From: Agrococcus sp. Marseille-Q4369
Lineage (GTDB): Bacteria > Actinomycetota > Actinomycetes > Actinomycetales > Microbacteriaceae
Direction: 5' to 3'
Assembly (NCBI RefSeq): GCF_018308945.1
Contig: NZ_CP070501.1
Coordinates: 744,001-808,000 of the forward strand
Length of the DNA stretch: 64,000 bases
Below, piece after piece: positions 36,839 to 45,838 of the stretch. Position 1 is the first letter of the stretch. Every line of letters starts with the position of its first letter. The position numbers were made by a program, and so were the translations under genes. Under the pieces are notes generated by a model. That model saw nothing but the letters and a program-made list of their open reading frames with translations, ran no database searches and had not been told where the DNA came from.

Positions 36839-38074
36839 TCACGCGAGCGCGGCGTCGAGCCCCTCGAGCAGCCGGTCGACGTCGGCGTCGTGGTTGTAGG
36901 GCGCGAGCCCCATCCGCAGGCCCGCCTCGACCCCGGTGCCGAGCGCGAGGAACGGCTCGTGCGCGTAGAAGGTGCCCGCGGGCGCGAGCACGTCGCGCCC
37001 GGCGAGATCGCGGGCGACGGCGAACGGATCGCGGTCGCGGAAGGTGACGAAGAGCGTCGAGGTGCGGTCCTCGGCGACCGAGTGCAGCGTCAGCCGCCCG
37101 TCGTACGACCGCACGTGCGACTCGATGCGCTCGCGCAGGCGCAGCTCGTGGTGCTCGATGAGCGCGTTGGCCGCGAGGAGCCGCTCGCGGCGGTCGCGCT
37201 GCGGATCCTTCCCCGGGGCGCCCGCGATGCTCGCGATCACGTCGACGGCGGCGGTCGCGCCCGCCATGAGCTCGTAGGGCAGCGTGCCGAGCTCGAAGCG
37301 CTCGGGCACGGCGTTCGTCGAGGGCAACAGCTTGTCGGGGTGCAGCGACTCGAGCAGCTCGGGCGAGGCGGCGAGCACGGCGCAGTGCGGGCCGAAGAAC
37401 TTGTAGGGCGAGCAGACGAAGAGGTCGGCGCCGAACGCTCCGACGTCGATCGCGTCGTGCGCGGCGAGGTGCACGCCGTCGACGTGCACGAGCGCGCCGA
37501 CCTCGTGCGCGCGGGCCGCGATGCGGGGCAGGTCGGGCTTCGAGCCGATGAGGTTGGATGCGCCGGTGACGGCGACGAGGCGCGTGCGCTCGGTGACGAC
37601 CTCGTCGAGCTCGTCGAGCCGCAGCTGCCCCGTGGCGGGGTCGAGCCGCAGCCACCGCACCGCCATGCCGACGCGCTCGGCGATCTGCAGCCACGGCCGC
37701 ACGTTCGCGTCGTGGTCGAGCTGCGTGACGACGAGCTCGTCGCCCGCCGACCAGCCCTTCGCGAGCGCGCGCGAGAAGTCGTAGATGAGCTGCGTCGCGC
37801 TGCGCCCGTAGACGATGCCGCGCGGGTCGGCGCCCAGCAGGTCGGCGTAGGCGACCCGGAAGGCGGCGACGGCCGCTTCGGCGTTGCGCTCGCTCGCGAC
37901 GCTCGAGCCCCGGTTCGAGAGCGGGCTCGTCAGCGTGCGCGCGATCGCCTCTCCGACCTCGGCGGGCGTCTGCGTGCCGCCGGGCCCGTCGAAGTGGGCG
38001 ATGCCGGAGGCGAGCGACGGGAACCGTGCCCGCAGCGCGTCGACGTCGAGTGCGGTTGCGGTGGTCTCCTCCAT
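36839..38074 (-). CDS. class V aminotransferase, cysteine desulfurase-like
   Basis: A 411-residue PLP enzyme of the cysteine desulfurase-like subfamily (VC1184/TIGR01976 type) that starts LRARFPSLASGIAHFDGPGGTQTP. The PLP lysine is in LFVCSPYKFFGPH, and VHVDGVHLAAHDAIDVGAFGAD precedes it. Unlike SufS/IscS no Fe-S genes adjoin, so its substrate is uncertain. ATG 38074 is preceded at 7 bp by CATGCT; a second ATG at 38086 is possible. Confidence 0.88.
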   Translation of the reverse strand: MEETTATALDVDALRARFPSLASGIAHFDGPGGTQTPAEVGEAIARTLTSPLSNRGSSVASERNAEAAVAAFRVAYADLLGADPRGIVYGRSATQLIYDFSRALAKGWSAGDELVVTQLDHDANVRPWLQIAERVGMAVRWLRLDPATGQLRLDELDEVVTERTRLVAVTGASNLIGSKPDLPRIAARAHEVGALVHVDGVHLAAHDAIDVGAFGADLFVCSPYKFFGPHCAVLAASPELLESLHPDKLLPSTNAVPERFELGTLPYELMAGATAAVDVIASIAGAPGKDPQRDRRERLLAANALIEHHELRLRERIESHVRSYDGRLTLHSVAEDRTSTLFVTFRDRDPFAVARDLAGRDVLAPAGTFYAHEPFLALGTGVEAGLRMGLAPYNHDADVDRLLEGLDAALA

Positions 38075-38081
38075 GGGGCCG

Positions 38082-38087
38082 AGCATG
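38082..38087 (-). promoter_or_regulatory. -10-like box before the aminotransferase
   Basis: Minus strand CATGCT ends 7 bases before the ATG at 38074, the same geometry as neighbouring leaderless genes but a weaker hexamer. Confidence 0.35.
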
Positions 38088-38105
38088 CCAGATGCGCCGG
38101 GCGGC

Positions 38106-38111
38106 TACGGT
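38106..38111 (+). promoter_or_regulatory. -10 box of leaderless DUF3054 promoter
   Basis: TACGGT ends 6 bases before the GTG at 38118. Confidence 0.45.
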
Positions 38112-38117
38112 CGAGAG

Positions 38118-38537
38118 GTGACCCGCCGCGCCGCAGCCCCTTCGCGCCTCCTCGCGTTCGCGCTCGACGCCGCGCTCGTCGTGGTCTTCGCCGCGATCGG
38201 CCGCGCGAGCCACGACGACGGCGGCGCGGGCGTGCTCGCCGAGGGCGGGCTCGGGCTCGCGACGACGGCGTGGCCGTTCCTCGCTGCCCTCGTCGTGGGC
38301 TGGCTCGTGTCGCTCGCATGGCGGCGACCCGCGGCGCCGCTCCGCACCGGCGTGCCGGTGTGGCTCGTGACCGTCGGCGGCGGGATGCTGCTGCGCACGC
38401 TGAGCGGGCAGGGCACGGCACTGCCATTCGTCGCCGTCGCGACGCTCGCGCTGCTCGCGCTCCTGGTCGGCTGGCGCATCCTCGCGGCACTCGCGCGTGG
38501 CGGACTCGAGCGCCGCTCACGTAACGTGGGCTCATGA
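38118..38537 (+). CDS. DUF3054 membrane protein
   Basis: A 139-residue protein with four hydrophobic segments and the DUF3054 features LLAFALDAALVVVFAAIGRASH, WPFLAALVVGWLVSLAW and GVPVWLVTVGGGMLLR. Function is unknown. The last codons overlap the mycoredoxin-like gene start (ATGA), which suggests cotranslation, although the redoxin gene also has its own -10 box. Confidence 0.85.
   Translation: MTRRAAAPSRLLAFALDAALVVVFAAIGRASHDDGGAGVLAEGGLGLATTAWPFLAALVVGWLVSLAWRRPAAPLRTGVPVWLVTVGGGMLLRTLSGQGTALPFVAVATLALLALLVGWRILAALARGGLERRSRNVGS
38522..38527 (+). promoter_or_regulatory. -10 box of leaderless redoxin promoter
   Basis: TAACGT ends 6 bases before the ATG at 38534 and lies inside the end of the DUF3054 gene. 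Confidence 0.45.
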
Positions 38538-38791
38538 CCGACACGAGGACGATCCGGGTCTACGGCGCCGACTGGTGCCGCGACTGCCGGCGCACGAAGC
38601 AGCAGCTCGACGGGCTCGAGGTGGCCTACGACTACATCGACCTCGAGGAGGACGAGTCGGCGACCCGCGAGGCGCAGCGCATCTCGGGCCGCATGCAGAT
38701 CCCGGTCGTCGTCTTCCCCGACGGCTCGCACCAGGTCGAGCCGACCAACGACGAGGTCGAGGCGAAGCTCAAGGAGCTCTCGCTCCTCTGA
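38534..38791 (+). CDS. mycoredoxin/glutaredoxin-like protein
   Basis: An 85-residue thioredoxin-fold protein. The redox motif CRDC sits at residues 14-17 (VYGADWCRDCRRTKQQL) and the cis-proline in QIPVVVFPDGS. Mycoredoxins reduce mycothiol mixed disulfides in actinobacteria; the usual motif is CGYC or similar, so the charged RD pair may shift its redox potential (inference). Confidence 0.88.
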   Translation: MTDTRTIRVYGADWCRDCRRTKQQLDGLEVAYDYIDLEEDESATREAQRISGRMQIPVVVFPDGSHQVEPTNDEVEAKLKELSLL

Positions 38792-38807
38792 GCCCCGCCT
38801 CGCGGCG

Positions 38808-41354
38808 TCAGTCCCGCTTCGTCGTGTCGGCGGCGACCGCGTCGGTGCTGCCGGTGCTCGCCGCCGGGTGCCGGCGCTCGAGCGAGGCGCCCTCGACGTC
38901 GACGTTCGGGATGATGCGGTCGAGCCAGCGCGGCAGCCACCACGCGGCCTTGCCGACGAGGTGCATGATCGCGGGCACGAGCAGCATGCGCACGACGAAG
39001 GCGTCGAGCAGCACGCCGAGGGCGAGGCCGAAGCCCATCGCCTTGATGATGATCGACTCCGAGGCGATGAAGCCCGCGAAGACGGCGATCATGATGAGCG
39101 CGGCGGCGATGACGACGCTGCGCCCCGCCCGGAACCCGCGCGCGACCGCGAGCCGCGCATCCGCCCCGTGCACGTACGCCTCGCGCATGCCCGTCGTGAG
39201 GAAGAGCTGGTAGTCCATCGCGAGCCCGAAGAGGATGCCGACGAGGATGACGGGCAGGAAGCTCAGGATCGGGCCGGGCTCCGAGACGCCGAAGAGGCCG
39301 CCGAGCCAGCCCCACTGGAAGACCGCGGTGACCGCGCCGAAGGTCGCGAAGAGCGAGAGCACGAAGCCGCCGGTGGCGATGAGCGGCACGACGAGCGAGC
39401 GGAACACCATCACCATGATGAGGAACGACAGCCCGACGACGACCGCGAGGTAGGTGGGCAGCGCGTCGGCGAGGCCCTCGGAGATGTCGATGTTGCTCGC
39501 CGCCTGGCCGGCGACGCCGAGCTCGATGTCGCCGTCGATCGCGGGCCGCTCGCGCAGCTCGCGCACGAGCGCCTCGGTCGACTCGCTGTTGGGGCCCTCC
39601 GCGGGCACGACCTGGAAGACCGCGAGCCGTGCCCTCTCACCGGCGTCGTCGGAGACGGCGATCGGTGCGACGGCGACGACGTCGTCGGTCGCCGCGAGCT
39701 CTCGCGCGACGGTGAGCTGGCGCTGCTCGACCTCGAGCTCGTCGAGGTCGCCGGGCATCGTCGCGGTAACGAGCAGCGGGCCGTTCTGCCCCTCGCCGAA
39801 CGCCTCCTCGGTGAGGCTGTAGGCGCGGTAGGCGGTCGAGTCGGCGGGCTCGGAGGCGCCGTCGGGCAAGCCGAGGCGCATCGAGAGCGCCGGGATCGCG
39901 ATCGTCGCGAGCACCGCGACGGCGAGCACCGCGCTCAGCACCGCGCGCACGCTCGACATCGGGCGGACCGAGCGCATCGCATCCGCCTCGTCGCCCGCGG
40001 CCCCCGCCTTCGCGATCGCGCGACGGCTGAGGATGCGGCGGCCGGCGAGGCCCAGCAGGGCCGGCGTCGCCGAGATCGCGATGAGCACGGCGATCGCGAC
40101 GCTCACGGCGCCCGCGACGCCCATGAGGCCGAGGAATGGGATGCCGGTGATGCCGAGCGCGAGGAGCGCGACGATGACCGTGACGCCGGCGAAGACGACC
40201 GCGTTGCCCGCGGTGCCGTTCGCGAGGCCGATCGACTCGACGACGTCGGCGCCGCGCAGCAGCTGCTTGCGGTGGCGGTAGATGATGAAGAGCGAGTAGT
40301 CGATGCCGACCGCGAGGCCGAGCATGACGCCGAGGATCGGCGTGACCGACGCCATCTGCACGACCCCCGAGAACGACAGCACGGCCATCGCGCCGATCGC
40401 GACGCCGAGCAGCGCCGTGACGATCGGGAGGGCGGCCGCGAGCAGCGAGCCGAGCACGACGACGAGCACGACCGCCGCGAGCGCCACGCCGACCGCCTCG
40501 CCGATGCCGAGGATCTCGGGCACGCCCTGCGCGATGTCGGTCGAGAACGAGATCTCGAGCCCGTCGATGGGCCGCGAGGTGAAGTGCGCCATCGTGGCGT
40601 CCTTCGATTCCTGCGGCAGCTCCAGGCGCGTCTCGGTGTACGAGACGGTCACGAGCGCGGTGGCGCCGTCCTCGGAGACGAGGCGGATGCCGTCGGCGAG
40701 CGAGAGGAGCTCCTCACCTCGCTCGAGCCTGGCGCTCTGCTCGTCGAGCTCGGCCTGCCCCTCGTCGAGCTGCGCGCGCTGCTCGTCGATCACGCTGCGC
40801 TGCGCGTCGAGCTGCGCCTGCTGCGCGTCGAGCTGCGCGGTCGGGAAGCCCGCGGCCTCGGCTTGCGCTCGTGCGGCGTCGAGCGCCGCCTGCCCCTCCT
40901 CGAGCGCCGCGGCGCCGGCCTCGACCTGGGCGAGGCCCGCGTCGAGCTGCTCCTGGCCTGCCTCGAGCTGGGCGCGGCCGTCCTCGAGCTGCTGTGCCTG
41001 AGCGGCGCGCTCGGCCTCGGTCGCGAACGGGTCGTTGACGCCCGAGACGTCGGGCAGCGACTCCGCGCCCTCGATGAGCTCGGCGAGCTGCTCGCGCTGC
41101 GCGTCGGTGATCGCGCCATCGGTCGCGTGCACGACGACGGTGCCGGTCGCGCCGGCGAAGTCCGGCAGCTCGCGCTCGAGCTCGGCGACGATCTCCCCGG
41201 AGGCGGTGCCGGGGATGTCGAAGCTCGACGAGAGCCCCTTGAAGCCGATGAGGAACCCGCCGACCGCGGCGGCGAGGATGACGATCCAGGCGATCAGGAC
41301 CGTCCACGCGCGACGCGCGGCGAACGTTCCCAGGCGGTGCAGCAGCTCGGCCAT
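38808..41354 (-). CDS. MMPL/RND-family membrane transporter with periplasmic coiled coil
   Basis: An 848-residue MMPL-type exporter with two halves of about six membrane helices. The first outer loop contains a 95-residue heptad-repeat segment (about 120-215) built of units such as AQLEAGQ, EQLDAGL, AQVEAGA and AALEEGQ, expected to form a long helical hairpin. Conserved membrane motifs include GLAVGIDYSLFIIYRHRKQL and GLAMDYQLFLTTGMREAY. The ATG follows GGAAGG. It is divergent from a TetR gene that probably regulates it. Cargo could be a drug, lipid or other hydrophobic compound. Confidence 0.92.
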   Translation of the reverse strand: MAELLHRLGTFAARRAWTVLIAWIVILAAAVGGFLIGFKGLSSSFDIPGTASGEIVAELERELPDFAGATGTVVVHATDGAITDAQREQLAELIEGAESLPDVSGVNDPFATEAERAAQAQQLEDGRAQLEAGQEQLDAGLAQVEAGAAALEEGQAALDAARAQAEAAGFPTAQLDAQQAQLDAQRSVIDEQRAQLDEGQAELDEQSARLERGEELLSLADGIRLVSEDGATALVTVSYTETRLELPQESKDATMAHFTSRPIDGLEISFSTDIAQGVPEILGIGEAVGVALAAVVLVVVLGSLLAAALPIVTALLGVAIGAMAVLSFSGVVQMASVTPILGVMLGLAVGIDYSLFIIYRHRKQLLRGADVVESIGLANGTAGNAVVFAGVTVIVALLALGITGIPFLGLMGVAGAVSVAIAVLIAISATPALLGLAGRRILSRRAIAKAGAAGDEADAMRSVRPMSSVRAVLSAVLAVAVLATIAIPALSMRLGLPDGASEPADSTAYRAYSLTEEAFGEGQNGPLLVTATMPGDLDELEVEQRQLTVARELAATDDVVAVAPIAVSDDAGERARLAVFQVVPAEGPNSESTEALVRELRERPAIDGDIELGVAGQAASNIDISEGLADALPTYLAVVVGLSFLIMVMVFRSLVVPLIATGGFVLSLFATFGAVTAVFQWGWLGGLFGVSEPGPILSFLPVILVGILFGLAMDYQLFLTTGMREAYVHGADARLAVARGFRAGRSVVIAAALIMIAVFAGFIASESIIIKAMGFGLALGVLLDAFVVRMLLVPAIMHLVGKAAWWLPRWLDRIIPNVDVEGASLERRHPAASTGSTDAVAADTTKRD

Positions 41355-41463
41355 GAGGCCCTTCCGATCCGCGCGCGAGCCGAGGCCGAGCGCTCCCGAC
41401 GACGACAAGCGGGGCCTAAGATAACACGCACCGTCTCGTCTTTCCTGTGGCCCTGGAGGTGCC

Positions 41464-42057
41464 ATGTCCCTCCCCCGCACGGGTCCCGTCCGCAGCGAGG
41501 CCGCCCGCATCGCGATCCTCGACGCGACCGCGGCGCTCTTCGCCGAGCGCGGCTACGAGCACCTCACGATCGAGGGCGTCGCCGCGCGCGCCGGCGTCGG
41601 CAAGCAGACGATCTACCGCTGGTGGCGCTCGAAGGGCGCACTCGTCGCGGAGTGCCTGCTCGAGGGGCTGCTGTTCGACGACCGGCTCGCGCTGCCCGAC
41701 ACGGGCGACGTGCGCGCCGACATGCAGGCGTGGCTCACCACGGTCTTCGCGGTGATCGATGCTGAGCCGGGCCTCGTGCTCTCGCTGCTCGCGGCCGCCG
41801 CCGAGCACCCGGAGGTGGGCGCGCGCCTGCGTGACAGCCTCACGGGCTCCGCTTCGATCTCGGGCCGCCTCGACGCGGCGATCGGCACCACGACGGGCCT
41901 GCGGCCGGGCGTCGCGACCGAGCAGCTCGCGGAGGCGCTCATCGGCGCGGTCGTGCTGCGCGCCCTCAGCCGCACCTCGTCGACCGCCGACGACGCCGCG
42001 CGGCTCGTCGACCTGCTCATCGGGCGTGCGTCCGACGACGCCGTGTCGCCGAGCTGA
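41464..42057 (+). CDS. TetR/AcrR-family transcriptional regulator
   Basis: A 197-residue regulator with the TetR helix-turn-helix in the first 55 residues: RIAILDATAALFAERGYEHLTIEGVAARAGVGKQTIYRWW and SKGALVAECL. The C-terminal ligand domain is unassigned. The ATG follows TGGAGG. The 109-bp space to the divergent MMPL gene should hold a shared operator; a TAAGATAACAC stretch is the only AT-rich part there, but I see no clean palindrome. Confidence 0.92.
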   Translation: MSLPRTGPVRSEAARIAILDATAALFAERGYEHLTIEGVAARAGVGKQTIYRWWRSKGALVAECLLEGLLFDDRLALPDTGDVRADMQAWLTTVFAVIDAEPGLVLSLLAAAAEHPEVGARLRDSLTGSASISGRLDAAIGTTTGLRPGVATEQLAEALIGAVVLRALSRTSSTADDAARLVDLLIGRASDDAVSPS

Positions 42058-42060
42058 CCC

Positions 42061-42858
42061 CTACGAGCCCTCGGGCCACGAGTCGGGCACCGACTCCCCC
42101 TCCGGCACGACGTCCTCGCCATCGGGTGCCGCATCCGCCCACGAGTCCTTCGGCCGGTAGCCGAGGTCGAGCATGGTGTTCGTCAGGTCCCACCGCCGGT
42201 TCGGGTTGTCGGAGATCGCGTAGTAGAGCCCGAAGTCGACGGGCGCCTCGATCGCGCAGCGGAACACCTGCACGGCGTCGTCCTCGCTCAACCACATCGC
42301 GTGCAGGATGTCGAGGTCGGCGCTCGCCGGGTCGTCGGTCATCCAGCCGATGCGGAGGGCGATGAACGAGAGCCCGTGCTCGTCAGCGTAGTAGCGGCCG
42401 AGCGTCTCGCCGAACGCCTTCGAGACGCCGTAGAGCGAGTCGGGGCGCGGCAAGTGGTGCGGGTAGACCGGCCACTGCTCGAGCCGGTCGTACATGCCCA
42501 TCGCGTGGTTGGAGGAGGCGAACACGACGCGGCGGACGCCCGCCTCGCGGGCAGCTTCGAGCACGTTGCGGGTGCCGACGATGTTGGCGCCCAGCACGTC
42601 GTCCCACGTCGACTCCGGGCTCGCGCTGCCGGCGAGGTGCACGACGGTGTCGACGCCCTCCATGAGCTCGAGCACGGCCGCGAAGTCGGTGAGATCCGCT
42701 TCGCGGAGCTCGCGCTCCTGCCGTGGGCTCCGCGGCGTGCGGCCGTGCATCACGACCTCGTAGTCGCCCTGCAGCCGCTCCGAGAGCACGAGGCCGATGC
42801 CGCCCGTCGCGCCCGTGATGAGGATGCGGCGCGGAGCGTCGCCCGTCGAGTCGCCCAT
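42061..42858 (-). CDS. NAD-dependent epimerase/dehydratase (uronate dehydrogenase-like SDR)
   Basis: A 265-residue extended short-chain dehydrogenase. The N-terminal NAD motif is ITGATGGIG and the catalytic pair lies in YGVSKAFGE (Tyr-x3-Lys). DTVVHLAGSASPESTWDDVLGANIVGTRNVLEAA is typical of the uronate dehydrogenase-like group, which oxidises hexuronic acids to lactones. Convergent with tetR with 3 bp between stops. No uronate pathway genes adjoin, so the substrate is tentative. Confidence 0.85.
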   Translation of the reverse strand: MGDSTGDAPRRILITGATGGIGLVLSERLQGDYEVVMHGRTPRSPRQERELREADLTDFAAVLELMEGVDTVVHLAGSASPESTWDDVLGANIVGTRNVLEAAREAGVRRVVFASSNHAMGMYDRLEQWPVYPHHLPRPDSLYGVSKAFGETLGRYYADEHGLSFIALRIGWMTDDPASADLDILHAMWLSEDDAVQVFRCAIEAPVDFGLYYAISDNPNRRWDLTNTMLDLGYRPKDSWADAAPDGEDVVPEGESVPDSWPEGS

Positions 42859-42920
42859 GGTGCTCCTCCCCGCCCCGACGCTATGCAGAGCGCCTGATCG
42901 TCTCGTGGGCGCGACCCAGG

Positions 42921-43895
42921 CTACGGCCGCAGCTGCACCTTGCCGACGCGGCCAGCCGTCAGGCTCGCGCGCACCGCCTCTCGCACGTCCTCGAAGGGAT
43001 GCGTGCTCGAGACCGGGAGCGTGAGCGTGCCCTCGCCGATGCGCTCGCCGAGCTCGGCGAAGAGCCGCTCGCGCGTCGCGCGGTCCATCGTGCGGCCCAC
43101 AGTGCTGCCCCAGAAGCCGCGCACGGTCGTGTGCTTGAAGATGAGGTCGCCGGAGGAGAGTTCGAGGGTCGGGGCGGCCATCGCGCCGAAGACGACGAGC
43201 GTGCCGCCCTCATCGAGCACCGAGAGCACGTCGCCGGCAGCCGGCCCGCCGACCGAGTCGACGCCGGCGACGATGCGCCCGTCGCCCGCGAGCTCGCGGA
43301 CGCGCTCGCGCCAATGGTCCTCCGACGTCGCGACGGTGCCCTCGATGCCGGCCTCGCGCAGCTCCTCGACCGCCTCCCGGCGCCGCACGAGGCCGATGAC
43401 GCGGATGCCGCGGCCGGGCGCGAGCTGCGCGACCATGCGGCCGACCGCACCGTTCGCCGCGTTCTGCACGAGCACGTCGCCCTCGGCGAGGTCGAGGCTC
43501 TCGAGCAGGCTCACGGCGCTGAACGGCATCGCGACGAGCTGGGCGGCCGCGCTGTCGGGCAGCCCATCCGGCGCCGGCACGAGGCCGCGCGCGTCGGCGA
43601 CGAACGACTCCGCCCAGACGCCGAAGGCGCCTGCGACGACGCGGTCGCCGATCGCGAGGCCGTCGACGCCCTCGCCGAGCGCCTCGACGACGCCGACGGC
43701 CTCGGTGCCGCTGCCCGCGGGCAGCTCGGGCTTGAAGCCGTAGGTGCCGCGCACGGTCCAGAGGTCGTGGTTGTGGATGGTGGCGAGCGTCGTGCGCACG
43801 CGCACCTGGCCCGGCCCGGGCTCGGGCGTGGGTCGCTCCGCGACGTGCAGCACGTCCTCGGGCTCGCCGAATCGGTCGTGGACGATGGCGCGCAT
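42921..43895 (-). CDS. MDR-family NADPH:quinone reductase/alcohol dehydrogenase-like protein
   Basis: A 324-residue medium-chain dehydrogenase/reductase without the structural zinc Cys set, hence quinone-reductase-like. The start MRAIVHDRFGEPEDVL, the substrate-domain loop AGSGTEAVGVVEALGEGV and the nucleotide-binding NAANGAVGRMVAQLA are visible. The ATG follows GAAGGGAG. It lies 49 bp after an aldo/keto reductase on the same strand, so the two may be cotranscribed. Confidence 0.87.
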   Translation of the reverse strand: MRAIVHDRFGEPEDVLHVAERPTPEPGPGQVRVRTTLATIHNHDLWTVRGTYGFKPELPAGSGTEAVGVVEALGEGVDGLAIGDRVVAGAFGVWAESFVADARGLVPAPDGLPDSAAAQLVAMPFSAVSLLESLDLAEGDVLVQNAANGAVGRMVAQLAPGRGIRVIGLVRRREAVEELREAGIEGTVATSEDHWRERVRELAGDGRIVAGVDSVGGPAAGDVLSVLDEGGTLVVFGAMAAPTLELSSGDLIFKHTTVRGFWGSTVGRTMDRATRERLFAELGERIGEGTLTLPVSSTHPFEDVREAVRASLTAGRVGKVQLRP

Positions 43896-43944
43896 GTGCG
43901 CTCCCTTCGGTCGGTGGTTCGTTCGTGATGGATGCGCGGCGGCG

Positions 43945-44775
43945 TCACATCTCCTCGTACGACGCTGGGTCCTGGTCGGCGAGCCGCCCGTCGGGCCGCC
44001 CCAGCGCGGTGATCGCCGCGACCTCGTCGTCCGCGAGCGCCACGTCGAGTGCGCCGAGGTTCTCTCGCTGCCGCTCGGCCGACGCGGCCTTCGGCAGCGG
44101 CACGGCGCCGCGCGCGATCGCCCACGCGAGCAGCACTTGCGCGGGCGTCGCGCCATGCGCGCGGGCGATCTCCACGACCTCGCCTCGCTCGAGCAGGTCG
44201 TTGCCCCGCCCGAGCGGGCTCCACGCCTGCGTGATGATGCCGTGCTCGCGGTCGTAGGCGAGCTGCTCCTCCTGCGGGAAGTACGGGTGCAGCTCGATCT
44301 GGTTGACCTCGGGCAGCACACCCGTCTCCGCGTGCAGGCGCTCGAGGTGCTCGGGCAGGAAGTTGCACACGCCGATCGCGGCCACGAGCCCACGCTCCTT
44401 CGCCTCGATGAGCGCGCCCCACGCATCCACGTACTTGCCGACGCGCGGGTTCGGCCAGTGGATGAGGTAGAGGTCGAGCCGCTCGAATCCGGTGCGCGCG
44501 ACGCTCTCCTCGATCGTCGCGAGCGCCGCGTCGCGCTCGTGGTGGCGGCCGGGCAGCTTCGACGTGATGATGAGGTCGTCACGACGACCGGATGCGCGCA
44601 CGGCGGCACCGACCGTGCCCTCGTTCTCGTAGTTGAAGGCGGAGTCGAGCAGCGTGTAGCCCTGCTCGATCGCGCGGCCGATCGCGTCGGCGCCCGCGCG
44701 GCCCTTGAGCTTGTAGGTGCCGAAGCCGAGCACTGGCAGCTCGAGGCCGCTGTGGGCGGTGGTGGTGGGGATCAC
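43945..44775 (-). CDS. aldo/keto reductase
   Basis: A 276-residue NADPH-dependent aldo/keto reductase of the 2,5-diketo-D-gluconate reductase group. Catalytic residues are visible: Asp and Tyr in LLDSAFNYENEG, Lys in ITSKLPG, His in LIHWPNP; GVCNFLPEHLE, NQIELHPYFPQ and the C-terminal IPKA-like VPLPKAASAER support it. The GTG start follows AGAGGAG at 8 bp. Confidence 0.92.
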   Translation of the reverse strand: MIPTTTAHSGLELPVLGFGTYKLKGRAGADAIGRAIEQGYTLLDSAFNYENEGTVGAAVRASGRRDDLIITSKLPGRHHERDAALATIEESVARTGFERLDLYLIHWPNPRVGKYVDAWGALIEAKERGLVAAIGVCNFLPEHLERLHAETGVLPEVNQIELHPYFPQEEQLAYDREHGIITQAWSPLGRGNDLLERGEVVEIARAHGATPAQVLLAWAIARGAVPLPKAASAERQRENLGALDVALADDEVAAITALGRPDGRLADQDPASYEEM

Positions 44776-44813
44776 GGATGCGCTCCTCTCGGCAGGCGGG
44801 ACGCCTGTCCGCG

Positions 44814-45287
44814 TCACCCTACGCCGCGCGCCCAGAGCGCCGCCGAGAGCCGCGAGACGGCCGGGTCGTGCGTGCGCTGCCAGTTGCGGCCGCCGCGAGA
44901 GAAGGTCGCTCGCACCGCGGGCGGCACGTCGGCGTCGGACACGGGCTCCGCCAGCCACGCGCACGGCCGCACGTGCACGAGGTCGACCGCCGACGCATCC
45001 GGGCTCGCGTCGTAGCGCCACGGCCCCGCGAGCCGCCCGAGCCAGGCGAGCCCGTCGCCGTCGCGAGTCCAGACGAAGGCGCCGTCGGGCGCGTCGGCGA
45101 AGCGCTCGATGCGAGCGGCGAGCCGCTCGTCGTGCTGCTCGGCGGCGACCGTCGCCGCCTCGGCGACGGTGCGCGGCACCGGGTCGAGCACGCCACCCAT
45201 GCCGACGACCCCTTCGGTGAGCGCCCGTTCGACGGCGGCGCCTTCGGGGACGGCGGGCAGCCGCGAGCGCATCGGGGCGCGGTACAC
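44814..45287 (-). CDS. hypothetical protein
   Basis: A 157-residue soluble protein not recognised as any family. It has a helical, Ala/Glu-rich first half (RTVAEAATVAAEQHDERLAARIERF) and a Trp-rich second half (AFVWTRDGDGLAWLGRLAGPWRYD, DLVHVRPCAWLAEPV) that looks like a small beta-rich domain. Codon usage matches the native chromosome. GTG 45287 is the longest start; the next in-frame Met is five codons later. Confidence 0.6.
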   Translation of the reverse strand: MYRAPMRSRLPAVPEGAAVERALTEGVVGMGGVLDPVPRTVAEAATVAAEQHDERLAARIERFADAPDGAFVWTRDGDGLAWLGRLAGPWRYDASPDASAVDLVHVRPCAWLAEPVSDADVPPAVRATFSRGGRNWQRTHDPAVSRLSAALWARGVG

Positions 45288-45325
45288 GGGCGGCTCGAGC
45301 TCGGGGCGCTCACCCGATGTCGCGG

Positions 45326-45496
45326 TCAGTGGTCCTGCGGCCGGTGCTCGGCCGTGTCCGGTTCCGATCGAACGACGTCAGCGATCTCCTCCTCGGGACG
45401 CGGCGGCACCTCCTGATCGGCCTCGAGCTCGGGGATGCTGTGCTCGTCAGCGCCGGGGATGTGCTGTGGCGCGGGCTGCTCCGCTGCTGGATGCAC
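45326..45496 (-). CDS. small acidic hypothetical protein (56 aa)
   Basis: A 56-residue Pro/Glu-rich protein (VHPAAEQPAPQHIPGADEHS...) without hydrophobic segments. The GTG start is preceded by GGAAGGG at about 7 bp. It resembles the acidic 42-residue product at 31023 in composition only. Function unknown. Confidence 0.5.
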   Translation of the reverse strand: MHPAAEQPAPQHIPGADEHSIPELEADQEVPPRPEEEIADVVRSEPDTAEHRPQDH

Positions 45497-45561
45497 GATG
45501 GACCCTTCCGTCGAAGACGACCACAGCGTATGCGGTTCGCCTCCACGGCGGCACAGGGGCC

Positions 45562-45618
45562 TCAGCGCGCCTGCGGCCGGTACGCGAGCATCGCCGCGCC
45601 GTCGGCGACGAGCAGGAC
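45562..45618 (-). pseudogene. 3' remnant of an unidentified native gene
   Basis: The minus-strand frame ends VLLVADGAAMLAYRPQAR-stop, which reads like a normal protein C-terminus with native codon usage, but upstream (beyond about 45,618) the sequence turns into a DJ-1/PfpI gene on the other strand. It marks the edge of the acquired DNA. Confidence 0.4.
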
Positions 45619-45838
45619 CCCGACGCCGTCGAAAGCGGCAAGCCCGTTGCGGCGATCTGTCACGGGCCGTGGACGTTGGTCGAGGCTGCGCAACGCCGGC
45701 GCCGACGTCGTCGACCAGGGCGTGGTGGTCGACAAGAATCTCGTCACCAGCCGCTCGCCGGAGGACCTGCCGGCGTTCTCCGAGGCGATAGTGTCCCAAC
45801 TCGGGGGCGCCCCGACAAAGGAAGAGGAGAAGTCATGA
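45619..45838 (+). pseudogene. DJ-1/PfpI-family protein, broken
   Basis: DAVESGKPVAAICHGPWTLVEA, containing the nucleophile elbow AICHGPW of the PfpI family, is followed out of frame by LRNAGADVVDQGVVVDKNLVTSRSPEDLPAF, the family C-terminus. The N-terminal half is missing and about 18 residues between the two pieces are deleted. The stop overlaps the ATG of the next gene, showing it was once the first gene of an operon. Confidence 0.8.

Noticed and set aside
38868-41765. 965-codon plus-strand frame opposite the MMPL gene
   Set aside because: Low-complexity Arg/Glu/Asp sequence arising from the opposite strand of mmpL; the real gene has membrane motifs and a ribosome-binding site.
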